In this document: piece by piece, positions 34,102 through 42,476 of the stretch
How positions within the stretch are numbered: the first letter of the stretch is position 1
How the letters are laid out: each line of letters begins with the position of its first letter
From: Marinobacterium_D sp050908845
GTDB lineage: Bacteria > Pseudomonadota > Gammaproteobacteria > Pseudomonadales > Balneatricaceae
Assembly: GCF_050908845.1 (NCBI RefSeq)
Contig: NZ_CP194171.1
Span: forward strand, 1,736,001 to 1,800,000
Length of the DNA stretch: 64,000 nt
Direction of reading: 5' to 3'
Made by a program: the position numbers and the translations under genes
Notes under the pieces: generated by a model
Seen by the model: only the letters and a program-made list of their open reading frames with translations
Databases searched by the model: none
Told to the model about the DNA's origin: nothing

Positions 34102-34680
34102 TTAAGGGGATTCGCTAGCCTGGGGCATGGAGATCAGCGTCGCCTTTTCGATCACAACCGGTGTTACCGGCACGTCACGGAAAGGCCCGCGGGTGGTGGT
34201 TTCCACATTGCCGATACTGTCGACCACCTGCATGCCTGAAACCACCCTGCCAAACACCGTGTAGCCGGGCTTGCCAGGCATACCGTCCAGGCGCTGGTTG
34301 TTCACCGTGTTGATGAAAAACTGGCTGTTGGCGCTGTCCGGATTACGGGTGCGGGCCATCGCCAGTGTGCCGCGCTGGTTGCTCAGACCGTTGTCAGATT
34401 CATTTTCAATCGGTGCCCGGTTGGCACGCGGCTGCATGGATGCATCCATACCCCCGCCCTGGATCATGAAACCGGGAATGACGCGGTGAAAGATCAGTCC
34501 GTCGTAATAGCCGCTGTTCACGTACTCCAGGAAGTTGGCAACGGTTTTCGGGGCTTTATCCGCGTACAGCTCGATCTGTATGGCCCCCATGGAGGTCTCA
34601 AGCTGTACCCGCTCATCCGCCTGGGCCAGCGGGGCCAGCATCAGGGGCAGAAGAGCCAGTAGTCCAAAACGCCGCTTCAT
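34102..34680 (-). CDS. ppiA: Periplasmic peptidyl-prolyl cis-trans isomerase, cyclophilin type
   Basis: A 192-residue secreted cyclophilin that speeds proline isomerisation in folding periplasmic proteins. The signal peptide is residues 1-21 (core LLALLPLMLAPLAQA). The cyclophilin core has FHRVIPGFMIQGGG and NSQFFINTVNN, with the active-site Arg and Phe present; the tryptophan that binds cyclosporin is replaced in the usual bacterial way. The ATG at 34680 has AAGGAG eight bases upstream; an upstream in-frame ATG is rejected. It is convergent with the thioesterase gene. Confidence 0.92.
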   Translation of the reverse strand: MKRRFGLLALLPLMLAPLAQADERVQLETSMGAIQIELYADKAPKTVANFLEYVNSGYYDGLIFHRVIPGFMIQGGGMDASMQPRANRAPIENESDNGLSNQRGTLAMARTRNPDSANSQFFINTVNNQRLDGMPGKPGYTVFGRVVSGMQVVDSIGNVETTTRGPFRDVPVTPVVIEKATLISMPQASESP

Positions 34681-34824
34681 TGCGTATCTCCTTGCGTTGA
34701 ATTTCTGCAAAGGATGACCTCGCTTGCGTCTCCCGACAAGGGGTCTGTGCGATGCGACCGCATTTTATGCGCGCCGCTTGACCTTTAGCGCCGAGAGCCG
34801 GGGCAATACTGGCTTAGGTTAGGA

Positions 34825-34852
34825 TGAACCGCGAGTCCTCCGCCAACGTATC
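34825..34852 (+). promoter_or_regulatory. Probable ECF-sigma (RpoE/ChrR type) promoter of the SDR operon
   Basis: TGAACC, 16 bases, CGTATC. The same geometry occurs at the two divergent promoters at 43872-43900 and 43923-43950. The predicted start lies 10-15 bases before the SDR ATG, at or just before its AAGGAGG. Confidence 0.62.
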
Positions 34853-34872
34853 TGCAGACAAGGAGGTACACC

Positions 34873-35646
34873 ATGCTTGACGATACCTGCCAGCTGGTCT
34901 GGATTACGGGAGGTGGCAGCGGTATCGGCCGCGCCACCGCGCTGGCACTGGCGGCACTGGGCCATAGAGTGGTGATCAGCGGGCGAAATGCAGAAAAACT
35001 TCACCAGGTGAGCGCTGATGCCGGACAGAGGTCAGAGCAAGGTCCGATCATCTCGTTGCCCTTCGATGTGACCGACAGGGCGGCAGCCGATAACGCTTTC
35101 CAGGAGTTGTTGCGGCGTGAAGGGCTGCCCGATCTGGTGATCCTCAGTGCCGGTAACCATCAGCCGATGCCGGCGGATCAGTTCTCCGCCGATACCTGCC
35201 GCAAGCTGATGGAGGTTAACTACTTCGGTATCACCAACCTGCTCGAGCTCCTATTGCCCGCCATGCACCGGCGCGGCAGTGGCACACTGGCGCTGGTGGC
35301 ATCGGTGGCCGGTTACCGCGGCTTGCCCACGGCAGCTGCCTACGGTGGCAGCAAGGCGGCGATGATCAACCTGGCAGAGTCCCTGGCCTGTGAACTGAGC
35401 GGTAGCGATATCGACCTGCGCCTGGTCAACCCCGGTTTTGTGCGTACCCCACTGACCGATCGCAACGATTTTGAGATGCCCTGCCTGATAGAGCCGGAAG
35501 AGGCAGCGCAGGCGATTATCAAAGGGTTGAAAGGCACAGGGTTCGAGATCGCCTTCCCAACCCGCTTTGTTATGCTGGTGAAACTGATGCGGCTGCTGCC
35601 TTATCGACTCTATTTCAGCCTGATAAAGAGAAAGACCGGTCTATGA
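34873..35646 (+). CDS. Short-chain dehydrogenase/reductase
   Basis: A 257-residue SDR. The NAD(P) turn is TGGGSGIGRA (about 13-22), with LSAGNH near 90 replacing the usual NNAG, and the catalytic Ser in VASVAGYRG and Tyr/Lys in YGGSK. The C-terminal part (VMLVKLMRLLPYRLYFSLIKR) is hydrophobic and basic, as in membrane-associated SDRs. In ECF sigma/ChrR clusters of other gammaproteobacteria an SDR of this kind lies beside an NTF2-like gene, as here (ATGA overlap). It may act on a lipid or fatty-acid derivative under photo-oxidative stress; that is inferred. Confidence 0.88.
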   Translation: MLDDTCQLVWITGGGSGIGRATALALAALGHRVVISGRNAEKLHQVSADAGQRSEQGPIISLPFDVTDRAAADNAFQELLRREGLPDLVILSAGNHQPMPADQFSADTCRKLMEVNYFGITNLLELLLPAMHRRGSGTLALVASVAGYRGLPTAAAYGGSKAAMINLAESLACELSGSDIDLRLVNPGFVRTPLTDRNDFEMPCLIEPEEAAQAIIKGLKGTGFEIAFPTRFVMLVKLMRLLPYRLYFSLIKRKTGL

Positions 35647-36068
35647 GCAAGATGGAGCAAACCCTGGAACGTTACTGCGAGCTGATTGATCATCTGGCTC
35701 CGGACCGGCTCGACGAGCTGCAGCCGTTGGTAACTGCAGATATTCACTTCCGTGATCCCTTCAACGACGTCACGGGTTGGCCAGCCATGCGGCATGTGCT
35801 GGAGGATATGTTCGAGCAGTGCGGGGAACCGCGGTTTCGGGTCAGCGAGCAGGTTCTGCACGGTAAACAGGCTTATATCCGCTGGGTGTTTGAAGCCCGC
35901 CTCCCGGTGCTTGGTGAGTTTAGCGCCGAAGGGGTGAGTCGCCTGGCGTTTGATCACCAGGGGTTGATCAGTGAACATCTCGACTACTGGGACAGTGGGC
36001 CGATCTACCTGCGCTTGCCGGTGATTGGCGGGTTGTTACGCCGGGTCTACCGGCGTATAGCGGCGTGA
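35643..36068 (+). CDS. NTF2-like (SnoaL) family protein
   Basis: A 141-residue protein with the cone-shaped NTF2-like fold. It starts with a helix (TLERYCELIDHLAPDRLDEL), then has HFRDPFNDVTGW, which is the family's strand and pocket region, and GLISEHLDYWDSG at the end. Such proteins are isomerases, dehydratases or binding proteins; the reaction is unknown. The ATGA overlap with the SDR gene shows coupling. The pair is the usual partner of the Cfa/DUF1365/FAD-oxidoreductase genes found 4 kb further on. Confidence 0.85.
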   Translation: MSKMEQTLERYCELIDHLAPDRLDELQPLVTADIHFRDPFNDVTGWPAMRHVLEDMFEQCGEPRFRVSEQVLHGKQAYIRWVFEARLPVLGEFSAEGVSRLAFDHQGLISEHLDYWDSGPIYLRLPVIGGLLRRVYRRIAA

Positions 36069-36163
36069 TAAACCGTCTGCCCTGCAGTACCGGCATCCGC
36101 AACGATTACCGCTTCAGCCCACTGTGAGGGCGAACCGGTCGGCTCGCCGCTGGGTTGATCCAG

Positions 36164-37171
36164 TTACAGGTTTTGACCCAGTAAACGGTAGCTGTCCAGT
36201 CGCTCTTCCTGACTGTAGGTGACGGCGACTACGGAGATCTCGTCACAGCCAAAGCTATCTGATAGCTGTTCAATCTCCTGCCAGCACTGCTCCGGTGTGC
36301 CGACGGTATAGCCGTTGAGAATATGGTCAAACTGCGCCTGGTGTGATGCAGGCATGCTGAGGTAGCGGGCCCGTACTTCCTCGGGGGAGAGGAAGTCCTC
36401 GCGCTGACCCAACTGAGAAGCAAACTTACGGTACACTGCAGTGCCGGCACGGAGTTTGGCTTCTTCCTCGGTATCCGCGCAGATGCAGCTTATCGCCAGC
36501 ATCATGTTGGGCGTCCGCTCATGGCCGGCCTTGTCCCATTCCTCCCGGTAGGTGTCGAAGATGGAAGGTTGGCAGTTGTCGGGGGCGATAAAGCGTGCCA
36601 GGGCGATGTTATAACCGAGATGCCCTGCCAGCCCTGCACTGCCACCGCTGGAGCCGAGCATCCAGAGTTCTGGTGTCGGGCTGCTGTCCGGCATCACCTT
36701 GAGTTGGCTGTAGGGGTTAGCGTCCGGCAGTGTCTGGTGCAGAAAACCTTCCAGCAGCTGCGCCTGCTGAGCATACATCTCGCCGTGATTGGGTTTGGCG
36801 GGCAGGGCGAGTGCGCTGGAGCTCAGTGTGTCGCCGCCCGGCGCACGCCCCACGCCAAGGTCGATACGGTCCGGGAACAGGGTGGCCAGCATGGTGAAAC
36901 ATTCGGCCACTTTCAGCGGGCTGTAATGGGAGAGCATGACGCCGCCACTGCCGACGCGGATACGCTGAGTGACGCTAGCGATATGGGACACCAGAATCTC
37001 CGGGCAGGGATTGGCGAAGTGGACGCTGTTATGGTGTTCCGCTACCCAGTAGCGGTGATAGCCCAGCGCATCGCACAACTGTGCAAGTTCTACGGAAAGG
37101 GAGGGGGCTTCCCGCTTGGCGTGAGAACCGTGGACCGGGGACTGATCGACAACAGACAGCTTGAAAGACAT
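36164..37171 (-). CDS. Luciferase-like monooxygenase, MsnO8 family
   Basis: A 335-residue flavin-dependent TIM-barrel protein. SVVDQSPVHG at the N-terminus, RYWVAEHHN (about 42-50) and GVGRAPGGDT (about 106-115) mark the bacterial luciferase-like class of the MsnO8 group. It should use FMNH2 supplied by a reductase to oxidise an unknown compound. A perfect 16-base AT-rich palindrome sits 18 bases upstream of the ATG, so it is likely under a local repressor or activator. It stands between the two halves of the ECF-sigma regulon and is part of the accessory insert. Confidence 0.9.
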   Translation of the reverse strand: MSFKLSVVDQSPVHGSHAKREAPSLSVELAQLCDALGYHRYWVAEHHNSVHFANPCPEILVSHIASVTQRIRVGSGGVMLSHYSPLKVAECFTMLATLFPDRIDLGVGRAPGGDTLSSSALALPAKPNHGEMYAQQAQLLEGFLHQTLPDANPYSQLKVMPDSSPTPELWMLGSSGGSAGLAGHLGYNIALARFIAPDNCQPSIFDTYREEWDKAGHERTPNMMLAISCICADTEEEAKLRAGTAVYRKFASQLGQREDFLSPEEVRARYLSMPASHQAQFDHILNGYTVGTPEQCWQEIEQLSDSFGCDEISVVAVTYSQEERLDSYRLLGQNL

Positions 37172-37188
37172 GACGCACTCCTATATTA

Positions 37189-37204
37189 AGTTAATATATT
37201 AACT
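37189..37204. promoter_or_regulatory. AT-rich operator palindrome upstream of the luciferase-like gene
   Basis: AGTTAATATATTAACT is a perfect 16-base dyad, 18 bases before the start codon. It resembles sites for small HTH regulators such as MarR types. No MarR gene is in the window; the nearby LuxR-type protein is another candidate. Confidence 0.6.
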
Positions 37205-37486
37205 AATTTCGGCCGGGTTGGAAATGCAGGCTTCTTACCCAAGGGATACAGGTTTCAAGTCGACATTGAGGCCGGCTCAAAGGTTTTTGGAGCAGTACTG
37301 CCGTGACCCTCCCTCTATTGGGTTGTTTTATCCGAAGATGGTCATCGGCGTTCGACCTGGGGTCTGGCAACTTGGTGAGAAAGCAGATGACAGCCCGTTG
37401 CCGTTTGTCGATCTGCCCCTTGGCAGAAGAGGCGAGAAGGGTAAGGTCCAGCTGGGAGGGGCGGAAAGCGATAAACGCCGGTTTAT
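37205..37486. other. Gap between luciferase-like and LuxR genes
   Basis: About 280 bases that follow the LuxR gene on the minus strand. Frames open here lack ribosome sites and protein-like composition. No terminator was seen. Confidence 0.45.
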
Positions 37487-38236
37487 TCAAACGAAGGCGA
37501 TCAGCTCGGATTTTCGGCTTATACGAAGCTTTTCAAAGGCGCGTTTTTTATAGGTGACGATTGTCGACTCACTCAGCTCAAGGGCTAAGGCTATCGTTTT
37601 AGCGGTATGACCCTTCATGATCATTTCGCAGATCTGTGCTTCGCGATCAGAAAGTCCTGCAATTCTCAGCGAGTTTTTCGCTCCACGCAGCGTTCTCTCC
37701 TCTCTGAAATGTTTTAGTAGCAAACTTTTAATTAACGGCGCCACCTGTTGCAGCCGTGCCTGAGCATCTGTATCAAGTGAACTGCTCTCCCGACTGTAAA
37801 AGTTTACGTAAAACAGATGGTGAGTGTCCCGGTCGACAACGACAAAGGAAAACTTGGCGTCGAACGCGGGGATATTAAAGAAGTCTCTTCGATAGACCGG
37901 CGGTAATGAGCGCTTCTGCATAAAGACGATGGCGGATCTGTCCGGGTCATCAATAATTTCCCGTTTCAGGGTTTGTAAAAGCGAGTCCTCCAGAAAACCT
38001 CCTCCTACATACTGCTCCGCGAGTTTCAAACCCAGATCCGGATCGTCAGGGTTATGTGCCAGCCTGCAGGCGACCTGGTCTCCAGAAGGTGAGAATTCAA
38101 ACACCATGTACTGATCAACCGAGACGATTGCTTTCATCAATTGAAAAAAACGGGGATAAAACTCAGCAGTGCCCAGGCGGTCAACGCAAAGTGCGGTATC
38201 TGCGATGAATGAACTGTATGACGTTGAGTCGTTCAT
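37487..38236 (-). CDS. LuxR family transcriptional regulator
   Basis: A 249-residue regulator. The C-terminal GerE-type helix-turn-helix (about 188-249) reads LSDREAQICEMIMKGHTAKTI then LELSESTIVTYKKRAFEKL. The N-terminal 180 residues form a sensor that lacks the conserved residues of acyl-homoserine-lactone receptors as far as I can see, and no LuxI is present. It is divergent from the hydroxybenzoate-type monooxygenase gene, which it probably controls. The gene is visibly poorer in G+C than the flanking ones, in line with transfer. Confidence 0.87.
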   Translation of the reverse strand: MNDSTSYSSFIADTALCVDRLGTAEFYPRFFQLMKAIVSVDQYMVFEFSPSGDQVACRLAHNPDDPDLGLKLAEQYVGGGFLEDSLLQTLKREIIDDPDRSAIVFMQKRSLPPVYRRDFFNIPAFDAKFSFVVVDRDTHHLFYVNFYSRESSSLDTDAQARLQQVAPLIKSLLLKHFREERTLRGAKNSLRIAGLSDREAQICEMIMKGHTAKTIALALELSESTIVTYKKRAFEKLRISRKSELIAFV

Positions 38237-38377
38237 AGCTTAACTTTTTGTCCCTATTTTATGGGGGCATGGTGAGGGTAAAGGGATCTTACACTGGCGT
38301 CACACATAAAAACATGAGGGCAGATAAATCCAACCGGACCCTCAGCGACTATGGGCTTTCCGCCCCAGGAGTACGTG

Positions 38378-40306
38378 ATGCAGTACCATCTCAACGGTTT
38401 TAAGCCTGGTAATTATCAGATCCCCGATTCAGCTCGAGAGCCAGCCACTGCGCCACCCATGATGGCGCTGCCCAGTGAGGTGGATGTGCTTATTGTCGGC
38501 TGTGGACCTGCAGGCCTGGCGCTGGCAAGGCAGCTTGCGGATTTCGCCGATATAAAGACCTGTATCGTTGAACAGAAACCCGGCCCCATGTTGTTTGGAC
38601 AGGCTGACGGTATCTCCTGCCGCACAATGGAAATCATGGAAGCATTCAACAGCAGTGAAATGCTGGTTAAAGAAACCTATCAGCTACACCAGAATGCATT
38701 CTGGGAGCCTGATAGCGAACAGCCTGAAAATATAAAGCGTACACACAAAGTGCCTGATGCACGGCTTGGTCTTTCGGAGTTTATCCATGGGGTTGTTAAC
38801 CAGGCACGACTGCACGATATCCTGCTCGAGGGCATGGAGAACTCTGTCACTCACCTTGTTCCACATTACAGCTGTCGACTGCTTGAACTGAATGTGGATC
38901 CCGATCGCAGCCAGGATCTTGATGCCTACCCGGTGACGGCAACCTTCGAGCGAGACTACCCTGCACAATCGACCCAGGTGGAAACGGTCAAAGCGCGCTA
39001 TGTGGTGGGTTGTGATGGTGCACGCAGTGCGGTGCGCAAAAATCTATCCATAGCCCTGCAGGGCGACTCGGCCAATAAGGCCTGGGGTGTAATGGATGTT
39101 CTATTGGTCACCGACTTTCCCGACATCCGGGTCAAAAGCTTTATCCAGTCCAGGGAAAACGGTGCGGTTATGCTGATACCCCGCGAAGGCGGTTACCTGG
39201 TGCGGCTTTATGTCGAGCTCGGTCTACTGGACAGGGGGCAGCGTGCCTCGCAACTTGATCTCTGTGTCGACGACATCATCGCCAGGGCGAAGCTGATCAT
39301 GAATCCTTATCAGCTGGATGTTAAGGAAGTGGCCTGGTGGTCAATCTATGAGGTGGGGCAGCGTGTCGCCGAGCGCTTTGATGACACCCCCGTTGGTAAT
39401 CCGGAGGGACTTATCCCGCGTGCATTTGTTGCCGGAGATGCCTGCCATACCCACAGCCCCAAGGGAGGCTGGGGCTTGAATACATCACTGCCGGACACCT
39501 TTAACCTGGGCTGGAAACTGGCCGCGGTGCTGCAAGGCAGGTCGCAGCCGAAACTGTTGCAGACCTATGCGTCAGAGCGGCGCAAAGTGGCGCAGATGCT
39601 GATTAACGCCGACCGGGAAATGTCAGCGCTGGTTGCCACTCGTCCCAGTGCCGGGAATAACGCCGGCCAGGCCAAGACCTGTACGGCGGATATAGAGAAA
39701 TTTATCGCCAGACAGAATGGTTTTATAGCGGGTACATCCATCGGCTACGATTTGTCATATATCTGTACCGGTGCTGATAACCAGCACCTGGCCACCGGCT
39801 TCAGGGTTGGCCAACGCTTCCATTCGGCCGAAGCGGCACGTCTGGCGGATGGTAGGCCGCAACATTTAGGACAGCTGGTAAAGGCCGATGGGCGCTGGCG
39901 TGTGTTTATTTTTGGCGATAAACACAGCCCCGTGGATACCGCGTCGGATGCCTATAAGCTGATCAGGTTTCTTGAAAATGACAGTGCTTCGCCAGTACGA
40001 AAATATACGCCTGAAGGGGCGGATATCGACTCGGTTATTGACGTCTATGCCGTCTTCCAGCAACGGAATCTTTCCATCGAGCAATTGCCGGATTATCTGT
40101 GGCCAGCCAAAGGCAAATACGGGTTGAGAGATTATGAAAAGGTATTCCAGACCGAAGAGGGAATGGATATTTTTGAGCAGCGCGGCATAGATCGATCCGC
40201 TGGTTGTATGCTTGTGGTTCGACCCGATCAGCATATTGCTAACATCCTGCCCCTCAATGCCCAGGCTGAATTGAGTGCGTTTTTTGATGAATTTATGATC
40301 TCTTAA
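38378..40306 (+). CDS. mobA: FAD-dependent aromatic hydroxylase, 3-hydroxybenzoate 4-monooxygenase type
   Basis: A 642-residue flavoprotein of the phenol hydroxylase/MobA group. It has the FAD-binding GxGxxG in LIVGCGPAGLALARQ (about residues 38-52), the second FAD motif in FVAGDACHTHSPKGGWGLN (about 358-376) and a C-terminal thioredoxin-like domain (about 450-640). The N-terminal MQYHLNGFKPGNY and length fit 3-hydroxybenzoate 4-monooxygenases, which make protocatechuate. The ATG at 38378 has AGGAG seven bases upstream. No ring-cleavage genes are present, so the next step must lie elsewhere. Related 2-monooxygenases for phenol are the alternative. Confidence 0.82.
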   Translation: MQYHLNGFKPGNYQIPDSAREPATAPPMMALPSEVDVLIVGCGPAGLALARQLADFADIKTCIVEQKPGPMLFGQADGISCRTMEIMEAFNSSEMLVKETYQLHQNAFWEPDSEQPENIKRTHKVPDARLGLSEFIHGVVNQARLHDILLEGMENSVTHLVPHYSCRLLELNVDPDRSQDLDAYPVTATFERDYPAQSTQVETVKARYVVGCDGARSAVRKNLSIALQGDSANKAWGVMDVLLVTDFPDIRVKSFIQSRENGAVMLIPREGGYLVRLYVELGLLDRGQRASQLDLCVDDIIARAKLIMNPYQLDVKEVAWWSIYEVGQRVAERFDDTPVGNPEGLIPRAFVAGDACHTHSPKGGWGLNTSLPDTFNLGWKLAAVLQGRSQPKLLQTYASERRKVAQMLINADREMSALVATRPSAGNNAGQAKTCTADIEKFIARQNGFIAGTSIGYDLSYICTGADNQHLATGFRVGQRFHSAEAARLADGRPQHLGQLVKADGRWRVFIFGDKHSPVDTASDAYKLIRFLENDSASPVRKYTPEGADIDSVIDVYAVFQQRNLSIEQLPDYLWPAKGKYGLRDYEKVFQTEEGMDIFEQRGIDRSAGCMLVVRPDQHIANILPLNAQAELSAFFDEFMIS

Positions 40307-40344
40307 CGGGGGCGTCTCTATCACCCGGGGTGTGATCAGATATC

Positions 40345-40374
40345 GGGGACAGGTTGGTCTTTCTCACTGTCCCC
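40345..40374. terminator. Possible terminator hairpin between convergent genes
   Basis: GGGGACAG and CTGTCCCC form a perfect 8-bp stem with a 14-base loop between mobA and cfa. There is no T-run, so it is not a typical rho-independent terminator. Confidence 0.4.
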
Positions 40375-40453
40375 ACGCCAGAAAAATGCCGCTCTCCAGA
40401 TTTATCCTGAATTCTGGCTGGGTTTGTATCCGGCTATTTCTAGCCGACCCGGC

Positions 40454-41689
40454 TTAGCGGGGTTTCAACCGATACAGGCCCACATCGATGGTGCCCTCGA
40501 GGAATCCACCTTCGCAGTAGGAAAGATAATATTTCCACATACGGCGGAAGCGCTCGTCGAAGCCCTGATCGCGGACCGCAGGCCAGTGCTCATCGAAGGC
40601 GCGGTGCCAGCAGGCGAGGGTGCGGGCATAGTCCGCACCGAACAGCAGCTCTTCTTCCAGGCTCAGACCCTGCTGCCTCAGGCAGGACTTCATCACCGAG
40701 GGGCTTGGCAGCATGCCGCCGGGGAAAATGTAGCGCTGGATGAAATCGGCGCCGCGGCGGTAACTCTCGAAACGATCTTCGGCGATGCTGATGACCTGGA
40801 GGACCGCCTCGCCGCCGGGTTTCAGGCAGCGCTTGAGGGTGTCGAAATAACCCGCCCAGTGGGCTTCTCCCACCGCTTCGAACATCTCGATAGAGACAAT
40901 ATGATCATAGCGCTCGCTCAGGTCTCGGTAATCGGTGAGGCTGAAGCTGCACAGGGTTTCGAGACCCGCTTCGCGTGCACGCTCCCGGGCGAACTCCAGC
41001 TGTTCCCGCGACAGGGTAATACCGTGAACCCGCACGCCAAATTCCGCAGCCGCCACCTCGGCGAAGCCGCCCCAGCCGCATCCGATCTCGAGCACCTGCT
41101 GGCCCGGTTGAAGCTTCAGCATGCGGCAGATGCGACGGTATTTGTTCAGCTGCGCGGCTTGCAAAGATTCATGCTCCTCGAACAGCGCTGCCGAGTAGGT
41201 CATGCTCGGGTCGAGCCAGAGGCGGTAGAAGTCGTTGCCCAGGTCGTAGTGGTAGGCGATATTGCGGCGGCTGCCGCGGCGGGAGTTATTGCGGCTGAGA
41301 TGAAACAGACGGTTGATCAGTTTCATCAGCCGGTGCCCGTCGAGAAACTCGGCCATGGCGCTTTCGTTGTGCACGGCCCAGCGAATCAGCGCGCTGAGGT
41401 CTGGAGAATCCCATTCCCCCTCCATATACCCTTCAGCCCAACCGATCAGGCCACCGCGCAGAATACGGCGCAGCGGGCGGTAGCTGTGCAGTCTCAGCTC
41501 AGCGTGGGGTTCTGCCGGGCTGGCCTGGCCGAAGGTCAGCCGCTGGCCATCTGGCAGGTAGAGGTCGAGCATCCCCCGTTCGAGACGCGGCATATGTTTC
41601 AGGATGGTTTCCAGGCAGCGCTGGTTAAACCAGCCTGCTTTGGGGGCCAGAGCTGCAGGGTTCATCTGTGAATACTCAGCGGGTTTCAT
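40454..41689 (-). CDS. cfa: Cyclopropane-fatty-acyl-phospholipid synthase
   Basis: A 411-residue SAM-dependent enzyme that adds a methylene group to the double bond of membrane fatty acids. The SAM site is VLEIGCGWGGFAEVAA (about 195-210), preceded by HYDLGNDFYRLWLDPSMTYS and followed by EMFEAVGE, all conserved in Cfa. The product stiffens membranes and protects them from oxidation. It is the last of three overlapping genes (FAD oxidoreductase, DUF1365, Cfa) in the ECF-sigma cluster; the start overlaps the DUF1365 stop by 14 bases. Regulation by the ECF sigma factor is likely through the promoter at 43872-43900. Confidence 0.93.
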   Translation of the reverse strand: MKPAEYSQMNPAALAPKAGWFNQRCLETILKHMPRLERGMLDLYLPDGQRLTFGQASPAEPHAELRLHSYRPLRRILRGGLIGWAEGYMEGEWDSPDLSALIRWAVHNESAMAEFLDGHRLMKLINRLFHLSRNNSRRGSRRNIAYHYDLGNDFYRLWLDPSMTYSAALFEEHESLQAAQLNKYRRICRMLKLQPGQQVLEIGCGWGGFAEVAAAEFGVRVHGITLSREQLEFARERAREAGLETLCSFSLTDYRDLSERYDHIVSIEMFEAVGEAHWAGYFDTLKRCLKPGGEAVLQVISIAEDRFESYRRGADFIQRYIFPGGMLPSPSVMKSCLRQQGLSLEEELLFGADYARTLACWHRAFDEHWPAVRDQGFDERFRRMWKYYLSYCEGGFLEGTIDVGLYRLKPR

Positions 41690-42476
41690 GTTCCAGCCTC
41701 CTGGTTCTTATCAACGTAACGGCGTCGCCTGGCGGTTGCGGGCGTGGTTGCAGCGGGACTCTCTTGCGCCACAGGCGGAACGCTTCCCAATGGATGCCGG
41801 CGATCACTTTCAGCGTCATCAGCGGAAAGCGCAGAAAAGTACTTACCAGTGCGCCATTGCTGAGTGCCTGTCGTTCGCCGGTAAACGTGGCGTGTAGCAG
41901 GCTGCCGCCGGCATCGCTTTGGCGGATACAGACGGCAACCCGGTTATCCGGTGCGTGCAGGCGGAACTGGTAGCCTGCCTGCATCGGCATGAACGGGGAT
42001 ACGTAAAAGTCTTTATCGCATGACTGGCGGATTGCTGTCGGATCGCTGTCCTCGTCTGTTTCGATCAGGTAGCTGTGGCGCTGCCCGAAGGTGTTACTGA
42101 CCTCGTAGAGTACCGCTCGCAGCTGCTCGTCGGGGTCGTAACAGAAGTAGACGCTGAGTGGATTGAATACGTAACCGAGGATGCGTGGGTAACAGAGCAG
42201 ACGCACAGGGCCATCGCCGGTGTCGATGCCGTTACGCTGGAGCAACTGTTTTACCTGCGCTTTCAGAGGACGGCCCGAGCCATCGCCGTGGTCGCTTTCG
42301 CGAAAGGAAAACAGGTTAAAACGGCCCAGGGAAAACAGCGTCAGCGAGCGGTCCAGCTCGTCCAGCTCGTCCAGATTGATCAGCCAGGAAACCACCCGGT
42401 AGATAAATCTGTGCCGTTTTGGGCGGAAGCGGTGATGCATCACATGCCCGCTGTAAAGGCAGCTGGTGAGATTCAT
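41676..42476 (-). CDS. DUF1365 family protein
   Basis: A 266-residue protein of the DUF1365 family. Conserved stretches are SGHVMHHRFRPKRHRF, SYRVVSWLINLDEL-like sequence near 30-40, and YPRILGYVFNPLSVYFCYD (about 100-118). The function is unknown, but the gene nearly always lies between a FAD-dependent oxidoreductase and a Cfa-like methyltransferase, as here. It is thought to help in a fatty-acid modification. The start overlaps the oxidoreductase stop by four bases. Confidence 0.93.
   Translation of the reverse strand: MNLTSCLYSGHVMHHRFRPKRHRFIYRVVSWLINLDELDELDRSLTLFSLGRFNLFSFRESDHGDGSGRPLKAQVKQLLQRNGIDTGDGPVRLLCYPRILGYVFNPLSVYFCYDPDEQLRAVLYEVSNTFGQRHSYLIETDEDSDPTAIRQSCDKDFYVSPFMPMQAGYQFRLHAPDNRVAVCIRQSDAGGSLLHATFTGERQALSNGALVSTFLRFPLMTLKVIAGIHWEAFRLWRKRVPLQPRPQPPGDAVTLIRTRRLEHETR

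Noticed and set aside
37203..37553. Open frames on both strands after the LuxR gene
   Set aside because: No ribosome sites, odd composition and no conserved motif; left as a gap.
40424..41671. 415-codon plus-strand frame opposite cfa
   Set aside because: Cfa on the other strand has all family motifs; the frame on this strand has no ribosome site or recognisable domain.
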